Part shown: in pieces, positions 12,701-24,569 of the stretch
Position numbering within the stretch: the stretch's first letter is position 1
How the letters are laid out: every line of letters starts with the position of its first letter
Assembly: GCF_949628215.1 (NCBI RefSeq)
Contig: NC_134279.1
Span: forward strand, 15,483,541-15,547,540
Direction: 5' to 3'
DNA length: 64,000 nt
From: Phalacrocorax aristotelis
Lineage: Eukaryota > Chordata > Aves > Suliformes > Phalacrocoracidae
The notes under the pieces: generated by a model
What the model was told of the DNA's origin: nothing
The model's input: only the letters and a program-made list of their open reading frames with translations
Database searches by the model: none
Program-made: the position numbers and the translations under genes

Positions 12701-15211
12701 AAACTCCCAGCAACTTTCAAGGGCTGAGTTTCTTTTGTCCTCATTTCCTAAGGAAATGAGATCTGTGCAATTTCATAGTGCATTTGTGTCTGTTCAATAA
12801 TATAAGCTTAATCTAGAATGATAGGTGAAGATCATGTTATCAGGACAGTGTGGACTAAAACTTAATTGCATCTTTGTCATGTAAGCTGATTGGGGTTTTT
12901 TTTTAAATCAGATATTTCTTAGAAGCCAGTGAGATTTGCACAGACCTAAATGAAAACAAAACCTTTTTCCTGAAAGTATTGTCCATTACTGCTAAATATG
13001 CACAGGCTCATTTTCTCCTTGATGTAATTTCTGTGTAGGGCAAAGAGGGCACTTACGAAGATTTACCACTGCCAGTGGGTCCCAAAATTGCATTCAGTCC
13101 TGGTCTCATGATGCCACTGTAAGGCAAAACAGAGGTTTTACAAAATAGATAGGGTGTTTTTATCTCTCTTACTGTTTCATCTGGTAGGCTAGCGTAAATT
13201 ATCTGTAGAACTACCTTCTGCATCCCATTAATTTTTTAATTAATGAAGCTGTCTGATCACAAACAATATTTATAATCAAATTCCATCTTAATTTATATTC
13301 CTAATTCAGGAAGAGCTATTCTTCATATAATGAACACAACACAGAAATTTGAGTAAAATGTAGCAAAACCTGTATGCATGCTTTTCTTCCACAGGTTTCT
13401 AGAAGTGAAGCACATGGTTGCTTTAACCACATTCAGTTCTAAAGGTATTATTCTCTTAGCAGAGAGAATAATGGTCCCTATAGACAGAACATACTAGGGA
13501 TTTGTCTGTACTTACAGAAACTGCAGTTGGTACTTTCTCTGTATCTGATTTTAAGCCACATGAACCTCAAAAGCTAGATAGAAAAGGGTTTTAAGTATTT
13601 GCGGAAGAGACCCTATAGAAATGATACAGTATATGGAAATACTGATGCCTTTTTTAATCTTTTTGCTGGAGCATGTGAAGGCGTCACTGCTATTTTTCCT
13701 GATTAGCCCCTAAAATCTGCCTTCAACAAGCTTTGGTGTACACAAGAATCATGCTGCACATACAAATGCCTGTCTGTATGTTATGATACCAGGTTTATCT
13801 TGAACTGCACTCTGGTACTGGTTGTTATCAGCAATCCAGGTATCAGTGACCTGAGTCGCTGTGGGTGTGGCCCAGTACAGCTGTTCTTAGGGTCTAATGA
13901 CATGCAGTCTAGGAGGCTTCATTTCACTCTTCCTGATGCATGTTTGTTTCCTTCAGTTTCTTATTGTGGAAATTTATGGTTCCACAGATTAAGAACCATA
14001 CAAATTATACATACGTTATCTTACGTTATGTGTGATTTTAACACAAAAAACCTAATATGTAACAAAGCAAATGCAGATGTTGCATTTTCTAAAAAGGAAA
14101 AGTGTAATGTGTGTTAAACATTGGTCTTTTACAGTAAGCCACAAGAGGGGCCTTCTGCTCACATTGTTGCAGATGACCAATGTCAGCCAACTGAGTTACC
14201 ATAACATACAGTTCCTGAGGAGAGTAGGAAAGATTTTAAGAGTTCATGTTTAGGAGGTGTGGAAATTGCATGGGCAAAGAACAGGACAGACAGAGTTATA
14301 CAAAGGAGTGAATATTTATGGCAGAAATTGGAGCTAGGGAGCTGAAAGTCACAGGTGATTTGGAATGGTGTATTGTATGAGTGCTTGCCACTTAGCTTAA
14401 CTACTGAACTGTGAATGGGCAAGCTTCATGCATAGATTATTGAACAAGGGCTGTAACTGCAGTAGTGCCCAATGTTGGAAAAAGAAAAAGACAAAACTTC
14501 ACATCTCTTCAAAGTTAACCTAACCCTCATTTATATTAATGTCTGAAACATTTTAAGTTAAAACCCCCCAAATAAACCTTCCAAAAGCCTGCCCTAGAGA
14601 AGGAGAGGCAAGCATTGAGGACAGGCTGTTGGTATCTCAGTTAAACACCATGGCACAGTGAGAGGCTTGCCAGGTAGTGTAAAACAACCACAGCTGGCTC
14701 ATGTGCCCCGGTGTTGATAGCGGCCAGGAAGGCTGTCCCTCCCTGGGACTGGAGGAAATGGTGTCCAGCAGCACGAGCTCTCTGTTGTACAGGCTCAGCT
14801 CTAATGACTGAGGACCACTGGGGCCTAGCAGAAAGCTTAAACACAATTCATAGCAAATACGAAGCAACCATACATCCCTATAATTTTTCTAAATCTTGAT
14901 CAAATTCTGTATGTTGTGCTTAGTGGCTCAGTGACACAAGTGGACTCAACTGTCCAGACAGAAATAAAACATACACATACTCTAAAGAGATGTTCAACTA
15001 CATACTTGACATCTCTCAAAACTTCTTTATCGGCTGTTTTTTGACAACACAGGAACCCAGTCTTCATCTTCACATGGTAGCAGATGTTGTGGAAAGTTAG
15101 TATGCTTCCTTCCCTGCTGGCTAAGTCTGGAGAGGACTGCTTTCTGTTGTGGATGCCATTTGTATTGAAGTCTGACATCTGAATACTTAGGTGTGGCTGG
15201 CCTTCTGCCAT
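653..15211 (-). CDS. ABCG2: ABCG2-type ABC half-transporter, 3' end cut by window
   Basis: Multidrug and urate efflux half-transporter of the ABCG family. It has an N-terminal ATPase followed by a membrane domain, and the family works as a dimer at the plasma membrane. Thirteen coding exons are joined with consistent phase: 15211-15006, 13116-13057, 12576-12462, 11308-11156, 10738-10581, 9834-9683, 9216-9112, 7608-7358, 4914-4832, 3721-3632, 3008-2884, 1749-1595 and 742-653. They encode residues 1-581. Walker A is GPTGSGKSS (81-89), the signature VSGGERKR (187-194), Walker B ILFLDEP (207-213) and the switch histidine in SIHQPR (H244). Helices TM1-TM5 fall at about 398-418, 431-451, 480-500, 509-529 and 538-558. 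The substrate-site stretch TTNQCFSS and the arginine equivalent to human R482 are kept. The large external loop and TM6 lie off the left edge. No break is seen. Orthologue versus ABCG2-like paralogue is not settled, because the PLAC8 neighbour is not the human one. Confidence 0.93.
1595..1749 (-). CDS. ABCG2: ABCG2 TM4-TM5 exon
   Basis: A 155-base exon encoding residues 500-551: [20 protein letters not shown], then [19 protein letters not shown]. Two hydrophobic helices are visible. Acceptor TCTTTAAG, donor GTGAGT. Confidence 0.95.
2884..3008 (-). CDS. ABCG2: ABCG2 TM3 exon, ending at a GC donor
   Basis: A 125-base exon, the length of the human one, encoding residues 458-499: [14 protein letters not shown], then [19 protein letters not shown]. 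Arginine 484 matches human R482. Keeping the frame into the next exon requires splicing at AG|GCAAGT, a GC-AG intron. The nearest GT, four bases on, would shift the frame. Confidence 0.92.
3632..3721 (-). CDS. ABCG2: ABCG2 TM2 exon
   Basis: A 90-base exon encoding residues 429-457. [18 protein letters not shown] keeps the asparagine and phenylalanine that correspond to human N436 and F439, known substrate-contact residues. Acceptor TTTTGTAG, donor GTAAGT. Confidence 0.94.
4832..4914 (-). CDS. ABCG2: ABCG2 TM1 exon
   Basis: An 83-base exon encoding residues 401-427 plus part of R428: [17 protein letters not shown] then EDSAGLQN, against human VTVVLGLVIGAIYFGLK and NDSTGIQN. Acceptor CATTTAG, donor GTTAGT. 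The size and both phases match the human exon. Confidence 0.92.
7358..7608 (-). CDS. ABCG2: ABCG2 linker exon leading into the membrane domain
   Basis: A 251-base exon encoding residues 317-400. The first half is a charged linker ([20 protein letters not shown]). The second half, [20 protein letters not shown], is the amphipathic connecting helix before TM1. Acceptor CTTTTCAG, donor GTAATG. Confidence 0.94.
9112..9216 (-). CDS. ABCG2: ABCG2 exon, end of ATPase domain
   Basis: A 105-base exon encoding residues 282-316. It contains the hallmark [20 protein letters not shown], followed by a variable MSKTNETNT stretch at the start of the linker. Acceptor CACCACAG, donor GTATGA. Confidence 0.94.
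9683..9834 (-). CDS. ABCG2: ABCG2 H-loop exon
   Basis: A 152-base exon encoding residues 231-281, including [14 protein letters not shown] with switch histidine H244, then [12 protein letters not shown]. Acceptor ATTCAG, donor GTGAGC. Near-identical to the human segment. Confidence 0.95.
10581..10738 (-). CDS. ABCG2: ABCG2 signature and Walker B exon
   Basis: A 158-base exon encoding residues 179-230 plus part of R231. It carries VSGGERKR, the ABC signature that contacts ATP across the dimer, and [12 protein letters not shown], Walker B with catalytic E212 and the D-loop. Donor GTGATG, acceptor TGGCAG. Confidence 0.95.
11156..11308 (-). CDS. ABCG2: ABCG2 exon with K at the human Q141 position
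   Basis: A 153-base exon encoding residues 128-178, [20 protein letters not shown] onward to KVADSK. The acceptor is a long T-run followed by AAATGAAG; the donor is GTAAGT. Residue 142 (codon AAG) aligns with human Q141. Confidence 0.95.
12462..12576 (-). CDS. ABCG2: ABCG2 exon, ATPase core
   Basis: A 115-base exon encoding residues 90-127 ([14 protein letters not shown] through TSGYVVQ, which contains the Q-loop glutamine). Acceptor CTCCTAG and donor GTAAGT. It ends in phase 0, so the next exon opens with the [10 protein letters not shown] motif. Confidence 0.94.
13057..13116 (-). CDS. ABCG2: ABCG2 Walker A exon
   Basis: A 60-base exon carrying residues 69-89, ending GPTGSGKSS. Its size equals the human exon. 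Human ABCG2 has a glycine where this protein has the serine of GSGKS. Boundaries are CCTTACAG on the acceptor side and GTAAGT on the donor side. It is too short to show as a long open frame. Confidence 0.93.
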
Positions 15212-15218
15212 TTTTCCT
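15006..15218 (-). CDS. ABCG2: ABCG2 first coding exon (start codon at 15211)
   Basis: A splice acceptor (TTTGTAG) precedes a 7-base leader and the ATG at 15211-15209. The exon encodes residues 1-68 and the first two bases of N69, and ends at a GTATGT donor. The start of the ATPase domain is visible as [16 protein letters not shown], against human LSFHNICYRVKLKSGF. The start was chosen because it is the only in-frame ATG matching the position of the human one. Confidence 0.93.
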
Positions 15219-18200
15219 CTACAAATGAAAGGACAGGAAGGGAGAAGATTTGATTAGGTATGGAGAGGAAAGAAGTATCTGTTGGGTCCAATGTTCAGCA
15301 CTGGGCCTACTGTGCGCCTTGCAGGTGCCCATCTAGGTCTCTCTCTTTCAGACAGGAAGTTTGGGTCCTGTGGGCTTAGACCTTGAGGTGACATGGAGCT
15401 GATGGGGAGCTGGGTCTGCCATATTGCTTCACACCATGTATGTGGTGTTAGGGAGGTAGAAGAGTCTCCCCTCCACCCTGATGGTCTGTTGTGGTGGGTT
15501 GACCTTGGCTGGCCACCAGATGCCCACCCAGCTGCCCTCTCAGATGAATCTCTGCACCAGTGCCTGGAGCACCTCCTCCCCCTCCTTCTTCACTGGCCTT
15601 GGTGTTTGCAGTGCTGCTTCTCCCACATTTTCTCACTCCTCTCTCACAGCTGCTACACAGCATCTTCTACCCTTTCTTAAACAGGTTTTCAGAGAGGTGC
15701 TACCAGCATCGCTGAGACGCTCAGCTTTGGCCAGCGGCAGGTCTGCTGGTGCTGGCTGGAGGCAGCTGTGTCCGGCACAGAGCAATCCCGAGTCCTTTCT
15801 CACAGAGGCCCCCCCAGCAGTCCCCCTGTGCAGCACCTGGCCCCAGGCACCAACTGCATCTGTTGTCCTGGTATGAGGAAGTAGGTACCTCTCACAGCGG
15901 GCACTAGAATGACATTATGCTCTTTCTGGAGGGCTGCCCCTGGCAGAGAGGTCTATACATACACTGCACATTTGTTGGAAACAACAGGTACAACTGGTGA
16001 CTCACTGCAAGAGTGGCTCAGAATTATTGAGGTCCAAAAGGACCTGGCCTTCTGCCCATCTGCTTTGTCAGACTTCTTTCTAGTTTTGAATGTCCTTAAA
16101 CTTTGCCCATTAGATACTCTTTTAAAGGGGTGGTATGAAAGTAAAGATACTCCTCCTACCTCTAGTGCTCCTGTGCAATAGTAAAAAAATCTAAAAATTG
16201 TTGGTTTATTTAATCAAAATAATTTTGCCAAGGGTGTAGGAATGTGGAAACTGACACTACTGATAAGTAATTATCTTCCTTGGATTTGCTTTCCGTGTCA
16301 AAACTAGAAGGTGGTTGTGCCATAATTAAAGTTATCTCACCTCCCTTGTCAGCCAGGCTCCTGCCTGTAAGCCATTCACCTACACTGTGGGGGCATCCCC
16401 AGCTGTCCCATGTGCATGCAGACCTTTGTCCCCTTTGTGCTTCCTGTGGCACAGGGTCATTCAGGTGAGACACAGGATCTGGCCTTTCTTTATATATCAT
16501 GTTTACTCATCAGAGTCTAATTACATCAATTGTCAGTAGGGGAAATGTTAGTAATGCAGTAGTTCATGGAGACCGAAAGGGGAGATGAGCAGTTAGGAGC
16601 TCTGGGATGATCAGTCCCATATGTTAGCATAGTTATACTGCTTGCAGCAAGGAAGAAGGCAAATTATGAGACCATTTCAGACGTGATGATGAATTTGAGA
16701 GCCGTTAATAAAATGAGCCTCACAAAAAAAGCCGTTTAATCTAACGCAGTCATATGGTCACATAAAAAAACAAGCCCTAATCTTGTCAGTTTGCTAAGGT
16801 TGCTTGACAGACAGCTGAACTTCTCCTTTGTGGCTATCAGCACAGTGAAAACGCTGGAAACTGTACTTTCAGCAGCAGGCCTATCTGCACGTAAAGGCTG
16901 GTTCATCTGTCTCCCAGTGATGTTATCCCAACTTTAGCCCAAGGGTGCCTCTTCTGACAAAACTGCAGTCTTCTGTGCTGGCAAAAAGATAAGGTCTTAA
17001 TGTTTTAGTAATCAGTAATTTTGGCCCAATTTTCCTACAATGAAAAGAAACTGTGTTCTAAATATAATGATAATGGGACTAGCCTTAATTTAAGCCAAAA
17101 TGGATTTTGAGTAAGTTGAACATCAATTACATGTGAAACATTTAAAGTCTGGAGGCCTTTTATTGATAAACTGCCTACAGTCTTCACTACTGTGCTGGGG
17201 AAGACATCTACCTGCAGGAGGGCAGCTAATTTTATAAGGCTATTTTTATAGTAGTTTCTGGGCTAATCTGGCAGGACATCAGTCATTGCCATTTGAAAGG
17301 ATGCTTTTGAAGCATTTGATGCATTTGAAAGTAGAGATGTGCATTCAGAACCACCGTGGGAACTTTTCACTTCAAGTCTCACCAATACGCAGAGCAGATG
17401 TTTGCTAGCATGCAGAGCAAGGTACCAAACACTGAACTGCGGAGTCAACACCACATACAGACATTACAAAATACCTTGAACTGTTGGATAACCAGCAGTA
17501 TGATGTGAGTGCAGAATTCTTCAGAAGGCAGTGTGACTCTAGCCTTGATATATCACTGCATCTATAAGGTATCTAGATCGGTATTTTACTTGATCAGATG
17601 TTTTTCTCAGCTTAATGTTTCAGTGTTACTGACATTACAAGCAAATGGGGGAGAGTGCAGTGGAGTGTGACCTCAGGCATTATCAACAGAATAGTTAAAT
17701 TCTAGTTTGTTTCATTTGGGTTTGTTGGGTTTTTTCCAAAGATGAGCATAAAAAACCTAACTCAGCACTTGCACCGAAATTTCAGAAATGCTCTTTAGAA
17801 AACAAACTTTTCATTTAGGAATGAAACAGATTCAATCTTCCAGGCTGAACTTGGCTGGAAGACAATAAGCACAGGACCAGAAACTATTTTAATAAATACA
17901 GGATCACACTACTTTCAAAGAGTTGTTTTTAGGAACAGACAGTACGTTGAAGTTAATTTTAATTTATCAATTGAGTTATGATTAGATTGTACACTTATTT
18001 GCACAGAACACTGTAGAAGCTAGAGAAATAAATCTGCTACGTGAAGAATTAGACATACCCATAGCAGACAGTCCCCCAGTGGCTATTTAATAAAGGTATC
18101 AGCAGGAAACCTCCAGTTCAGGAAGGCCTGAGCCCACTGATTGCCCAAATCTGCCAGAGAAAAATAGCATTCTTTTATATTGTCCCTTGTGAAGGCATTG

Positions 18201-21200
18201 GTTACTGGCAGCTATGAGTAGAGGCTGGATTCACATCTAGCTAGACCTCTGGTGTAAGTCGGCATGGCCCTTCATGGCTGCAGTGTGCTTGTGCTGCTTG
18301 CAGTGACAGGGTGGGATGCTGTAGGTGGAAGACAGATTTGCCTGTGTGCTGTTCCTTCTGATGGCTGCCCCTTCAGGGAAAGGTGTATTTATGGGCATGC
18401 CGTTTATCAAAGTAAAAAAATTCTATTTCAGATGTTAATACTGAAAATGGCATTTCACACTTTCAGTGCTACTAGAATTTATTGCAGAAGGAAACTGCAG
18501 AATACACATTTGCCTTAAACTTGAATGGTTATTTATCAGTTGATCTGTGAAATCTGTGGTAGCTGCCTCTCTTCTCAAAGGAGCGTAACCATTGCAAGGA
18601 CTGCGTCACAGCAGCTCCTTAGGATGACAAAATGACAGAGTTCTGGACATGCTGGCGGGTAGGGGCCTTGGGAAGTCCCGTAACCCAGCTTTTCCCTCTG
18701 AGTGGGACTGTCACCAACATGAGATTGGGGCAGCTGTGGCTTTGCCTGGGTGACTCGTGGGAAGCTCCGAGAGCAGTGATTTGGTTCTCTGCTAACAGTG
18801 TGCTGAGAGAAGATGAAATGCTAACAGCAGAAATAATGCGTGCTAGAGTTAGGCTTTTGGTTGGCTTTTTTCCACTCTGGGTTAAGTACTTGCGGTGAGA
18901 TAAAACAGTTTGGTGTTTTACAAACCAACCTTTCCATTTCTGATCTAGCGATAAACATCAGCACAGGAATCCAGGGGCATGCTCCTTGACAGCTAATATA
19001 ATTGTCAGCTGTTCGCAATTGCTCCATAGGAATGGATTTTTTAAAATATTGTTTTAGGCCTTGTTTAAAAAATTATTTATTGCATTTAATGTGACATACA
19101 GCTGTGAAATGTTTTAAGTCAGAGCACGTGCAAGACAAAGAAACAACCATGATGAATGTTGATCAAATCAGTTTCTATGCAAACTAAAATTCTTTAAATG
19201 AAGTTTCCTAGAATTCATTGCCAATGGCTTACAAATATCTACTTTAGATCAGAAATGAGCAGGAGATTCAATAATATGTACTGCCTGCTGTATTCAGAAA
19301 TATTCATTAATAGGATAAAGTGTTTCATAGCCTCATCATATCAGCTCTGGGTATAATACATTATTTTTGCATCAGTTAAATATAAAATTTGTGAACTCTT
19401 TGGGGATTTTACAAATTTAATTTGTTTTCCCAAATCTTTCTACAGTATTTTTATTGCCCCTGACTTCAGCATCAATTTTAGTTCAAGCCTAACAGAAAAT
19501 CCTTTTCCTCAGAGGTCTCAGAAAATTTTGTCAGGAGGCAGAGTACTACATCTTGAGATTTGACCTTTTATTAATGGCAAAATGAAACTACTTTCTTAAG
19601 AACGCTCATGAAATTTCTTTGCCCACTGTTTTGATGCACAGAAAATTAAACCTTCAGTATGGTCACTTCCCAGACTTGTGAAGCACAAGGTCTCTCTTTT
19701 CCCTACATATACAGCGGCACTAAAGAAAAACTTAAAACAACAACAAAATGTACTACAAAGTTCCATTGACTTAAACCTACTTTACCACAGCAATACCATA
19801 CCTGGGGTCTTTCAAGCAATTTCAGTAAATCTATTTGTATGCCTTAAGATATGTTGTCTATATAAAAAGCTAAGTAACATTCATTCTTGCCCACCTTCCT
19901 GCAGAGATTTTGGCACCGAAAGATATTTGCAGTTCAAACAGAAAAAACAATACTACAGGAATGATAGTAAAATTTTGAATGGCAAAAATCAAAAGTACAT
20001 TTAAATGTATATTTTTAAATCCAGGCAGATATTCAAAGTATTTTATCTCTATAGAGAGTAAGCATTGAAATTACTTAAGGAGGAAGAGTTTTAGAGACAC
20101 AAGAAGCTTTCAGCACAGTTTTCCAAAGGAAGCTAGCTGAAACCCTTTAAAAAAATAGCCTGTTTTCTTTTTTCTGAATACTTGAACCTGCCAGAAAAAA
20201 CACAATTAGGTGAGCTATTATTTCTCTTATTTTTAGTGGGTACAAAGTTCAGTCTTGCAGCGTGCAAGCTGAAACAGTACAGTATCTACTACAAATGTGC
20301 GTTTCAGACTTTGGATCAATATAAATACACAGAAGTTGTAATTATACTTTTTTTTTCCTCCTCAGTCGCATGCATTTGCAGGGGTGTAGACTGGCCAGAG
20401 AATAGATGTGGGCATGGAAAGAGGGCAGTATAGCCTAGGACTGCCAGCCCATAGGACCATACAGTCCTCTTTCTCCGGAACACATGTAGGAAATTAAAAC
20501 CATTTGAGTAAATAAGGCTAATGCGATTCAGGCAGTCTGTAAGTTAATTGCCAACCAATTTACTACGGATTTGTAACCTACCTTCCGTGGAAAGAACCCT
20601 GTGTGTTAATTGGGGTCCGAGTAAGCAGCGCTTTGTGTGTGCAGGTGTTAGCACGCATGTTATCTGCAGTGCATTAACTTGCATGGGCAAACTCTGAGTA
20701 TGGTAGTGCCTGCAAAATATTCTAACTTTTCTCCTTTTTACTGGTTTCATTTTAAGCCTTGAAGCTTTCACCCCCATTTATAGAACATATTTTCATTAAT
20801 TTCTTACTAACTTTCCCAGTAAAATCCCTTGCAAAGCTGGGAAAAGGTAGGCAAGCATTTTGCTGTGTTTTCCTTGGGTGTTGGAGGAAAACAGCTGCTG
20901 AATCTAATTCCTTAGCGATGGCAGAGTAAGCAATACATGGACAAAGAAGCAAGCAACTACACCGAATTAAATCTATCTCGATAAAAGGGCTGAACAGTTG
21001 GTACTGACTCACCAGTAGCAGGTCTGGGTCAGCACTGCAGGGCTGCTGAGGAGGTGGCAGAGGTGGTGGAAGGGAAGCAGGAGCCAGGGAAGAAAAGAGC
21101 GTGGTGTGTAGGAACGTAGCCCTGATGGCTCGCTCAGTTTGCAGGGCAGGGCAGTCCTACCCTTTTCCTCACATCTGCTGCAAAACAGTGGTGAGCTGGG

Positions 21201-23480
21201 AGCTGGGTTCCCCACGCTCAGTCACCCCAGGGAGTCTCCACCCTCTTCCTGCACGCTGGGGAAGCCAGAGGGCTTCCTGGGGAGGGCAGGACCAGGATGA
21301 ACTAGAACTTTCACCTTTTTTGCTTTTAGCTGAACAAGTTGTAAGTGAGCTAAGAACCCAGGTCAGAACATTACAAGGCCAGCTTTTTTTAGCTGGCTAT
21401 AATCTGGGATGGGTAAGTATCTCATTGTTCAGGAACCATGCTCCTGGGATCTTGTTCTTTCCTTTATCACTAATTTTATTATAATTAACTCTGTACTGTA
21501 TTTATACATGACTTACAAGCATCCTAGCAGCCAGTGAAGACCATTGCATAGTCCCAGTAGCCTTTGAGAAGGTGCATACATGACCAAATATATTAAAAAT
21601 ACTGCCATCTCACACATCGAATTATTTCATCCATGCTCCAGAAAAGTACCAGTTAAATCACCATGATGTTAACATCACACATTTTACCTGAGTAGCAGCT
21701 TTCCCAGCAGGTTCCCGGCTGCTCAGAGTGGGCTGCGTTACACCTATGTGTTCCCTCCTCCTGAATTTAGACTCAGAGCTATATACCTCCATAGCCCTGC
21801 CGCCCTTTGTCTTACAAGTGTCTTACCTCTGCTTTGCTTTTTAGACCAAAACCTTGCATACTTCAATATTAACATACCTAGGAAATATTTAAGACCTCTT
21901 TTTCCCATCAGTGAACATGATAGGCCCTGGAGCTGCTACCACCCATGCCGGTGAAATTGCACCTAACCACCCTGTCAGTTGTGCCAGCCCCAGCGTGCTG
22001 GTTGTGGTGACACTTGGGGAAGAGGACTGTATTGCAGAACTGTGCCGCCAGCAGACTGTGGTTTCCCCGTGCTCACTCAGTGGTGTGCATTCCCACCACC
22101 ACAGCCAACAGTCCTCCAGGAATTGTCTACAGCTGAGGACAGAAAAGAGATGCTGAAGGGCCCGATGCACATATAATCCTGTTTGCTAGCCACACTAGAA
22201 ATGGTGAAACAGACAATGGGAGTACCAGGAGAAGTTACTCTATCTGTTCTGTGTAAAAATGCTGCTCCTTTATCAGAGTGGTCTCTCCCATAGCTCCTTC
22301 TAACAACACTGCCCTGTGTCTGCTGTTATACTTTGCCTCCCAGCTGTCTGATTTCTTTGAGCCAGCAAGTCCTGGGGAGGGAGTTGAAGCACCATAGGTG
22401 GCAAGTACTGCACTGACAGTGAGACACATCACAAACACAAATGAGTAGAGGGGCAAAGACCCCTCGATAGATACTCAAGAGTTTTCACATCCATTCATTG
22501 CTTTTCTAATATGCACCAGGGCCTGATATGTCTCCTTCCCACTGTTAAATTGCTGTGACCTTGCGCCTGTGCAGAAATGTCCTGTCATGGGGGAACTGCC
22601 TGTGGGCAAATAGCAGTGCCAGGGCATTTCTGGAGAACTCCTCCTCGGTTAGCTGGGCGGAGGGAAGCAAGTGGGCCTCTTCAGCGTCCTTCGATCCTGA
22701 TGCCCTCTAGTGACTGACACTGCTCTCCTGGCTCATTCTCCATAGAGGATTTCTAAAATAAAGAACTGCTTGGAGGCCAAGCCCAGGAGAAGAAAGGTGG
22801 TATTGAGTTTGTCCATTAGTATCAGTGTGGGATGTGAAACTGGGTGGTTTGGTTTAGTTTCCTGTACTTCAAGCAGGCACACCACTGCTTTGCCCCAAGT
22901 GAAACAAAACCAAAGGAGTGGCAAAAGTGCTTCTTGAAAGTCTAGTGAAGCACTCTGGAAAAGCAGGAAGACTGTTTCAGGAGGAGCTTGCATTAGCTGT
23001 GCTTTTGCCACCACCCAGCTATATTAACAGTCATAGGGCATTAGCCTTCAATTAAGAGACCACCGGACAGAACTGAACCTGAGCTGCTGCTCGGCGTCGT
23101 GCACTGCGGCTTCCCCGGGAAAGGCAGTGTGCCCTGGGGCAGGTTGCTGTCCTTCCACCGGTCGCTCTGCCTGTGCCCTGGCTAAGCTGCTGCGTCGTGA
23201 GCTGCATCACTCCTGCCTCCGGTCCCCGATGACGCTCTTCCTCCAGGACTACCTAGAAAATCCCCTCCAGCGTAGTGTCTCTGTGTGTCTGTGCCTGCTC
23301 TCCAGGGCTCCTGGGTGAGCTTGTGGAGGCTGTGTGTCACTCCTCTGTCTTGAAACGGAGCGTCCGTAGACGCGCACAGCATCTCGGTGTGGTCATACTG
23401 ATGCTTTGCCAGGTTCAGGGTGCAGGGCAGTACGGTACAGGCTGGGCATGCAAGCGCACAACGTATGGGGAGACGCTTCC
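15219..23480 (-). other. Inferred ABCG2 first intron
   Basis: About 8 kb without a supported exon on either strand, between the first coding exon and the CpG island. Open frames here are short and match nothing I know. It contains the collapsed LTR at about 15,490-15,860 and otherwise AT-rich unique sequence. The intron assignment is inferred from the acceptor at 15,219 and the CpG island upstream. Confidence 0.55.
15490..15860. mobile_element. Solo LTR of an avian endogenous retrovirus, internally shortened
   Basis: It begins TGTGG/TGGGTTGACC-like and contains the stretch around CTGGAGCACCTCCTCCCCCT and the TTGGCCAGCGGCAGGTCTG segment. I recognise these from a long LTR family common in birds (ERVL-like assignment from memory). 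The copy is much shorter than the roughly 1 kb family length and clearly old. The right end is approximate and no duplicated target site could be fixed. Confidence 0.65.
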
Positions 23481-24500
23481 AGGTTCCCCCCCGGCTGCAC
23501 AGGAGGCCCTGTGTGCACGGCCGGGCTCTCAACGCCGCCGCAGCCTGCGGGACCAGCCAGCCGCCCCCCGACCGTGCGCTTTGTGAGCGGTCGGAGCACA
23601 CGCGTGGTGGCCTGTGTTCCGTTTCTGGGAGCCCCTCAGGCTGTTTGCAGACACCCCCAACACCTAATTTCTGGTGTCGGGGACCGGTCGCTGTCACTCA
23701 GACCTGCGTGTGCTTCGACGTGACGGGGGGGGGGGGCGGCAGACACATACGTGGACCCGGCGACAGCGGCGGGGCAGGGCGGGCGGCCGCCGGGCTGAGG
23801 GTGGGGCGGAGCGCAGGGCCCGGGTCGCGCCGCTGCTGGCGGGGGGTGACAGCGGCACGGCGGGCCGTGCTGACGGCGGCTCCCGATCCCCGGGCGGGAC
23901 GTGGTGGGGGCTGCCGTCAGGCTCCCGCTGCTCAGCCAGTGCTAACTGCCTTCTCTGTTTGTGGTTAATTGCTGCCCTCCGCAGGCTGCGCCGTCCCGCC
24001 CGGCACCGCCCCCCGATCCGCAGCGCCGGGCACCTGCGGCGGGCGGGGCGTTCTGGGGGCGCCGGCACGGCGGGGGGAGCGCGGCTGGCTCTGTTGGCTG
24101 GGAGGTGAGTGCTGGCGGCGGGGCTGTCTGTGCTCCTTCCTTCCCAGCCCGCACCGCCCCGGCGGGGGCTGTGGGCCGGGAGCTGCCGCCGCGGCTCTGT
24201 GTGTGGCGGGCCCGGTGTGTCCGGGGACCGGCTGCCCCCCGCCAGCAGCGGCCATCGGTGGCCAGCCGTGTCCCGGGCTGTGCGCGGCGGGGCGGGAGTC
24301 CCCCGCAGCGCGTGGGCTGCGGGCCGGGGCAGCGGGCGCCCCCCGGGCTGTAGCGGGGGCCGGGCGGGGCACCGGGGTGGCGCACGGCTCCAGGGGTGCC
24401 CGTCCCAGGGCCGGGGTGTCCCCGGGCCATCCTCCCGGAACCCGCGGGCAGCGCAGCCGGGTGATGCCCAGCTGGGCAGGTGCCGATGAAGGGTGGAGCC
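23480..24500. promoter_or_regulatory. CpG island, probable ABCG2 promoter
   Basis: About 1 kb of very GC-rich sequence dense in CpG, with many GGGGCGG and GGCGGGG Sp1-type boxes and no evident TATA box. It is the first CpG island upstream of the ABCG2 coding start, and human ABCG2 also uses a TATA-less CpG promoter. The non-coding first exon probably lies here on the minus strand but cannot be delimited. Long open frames in both directions are a by-product of the base composition. Confidence 0.6.
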
Positions 24501-24525
24501 GGGCTCCGTGTGTGAAACCTTGAAA

Positions 24526-24567
24526 CCTTTTTTCTCTTTTTTTTTTTTTTTTTCTTTTTTTCTTTCC
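24526..24567. repeat. Poly(T)/CT tract beside the CpG island
   Basis: Almost uninterrupted thymine with a few cytosines directly at the right edge of the CpG island. It could be a nucleosome-excluding tract or a retroposon tail read on the minus strand. The sequence does not decide between them. Confidence 0.6.
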
Positions 24568-24569
24568 CA

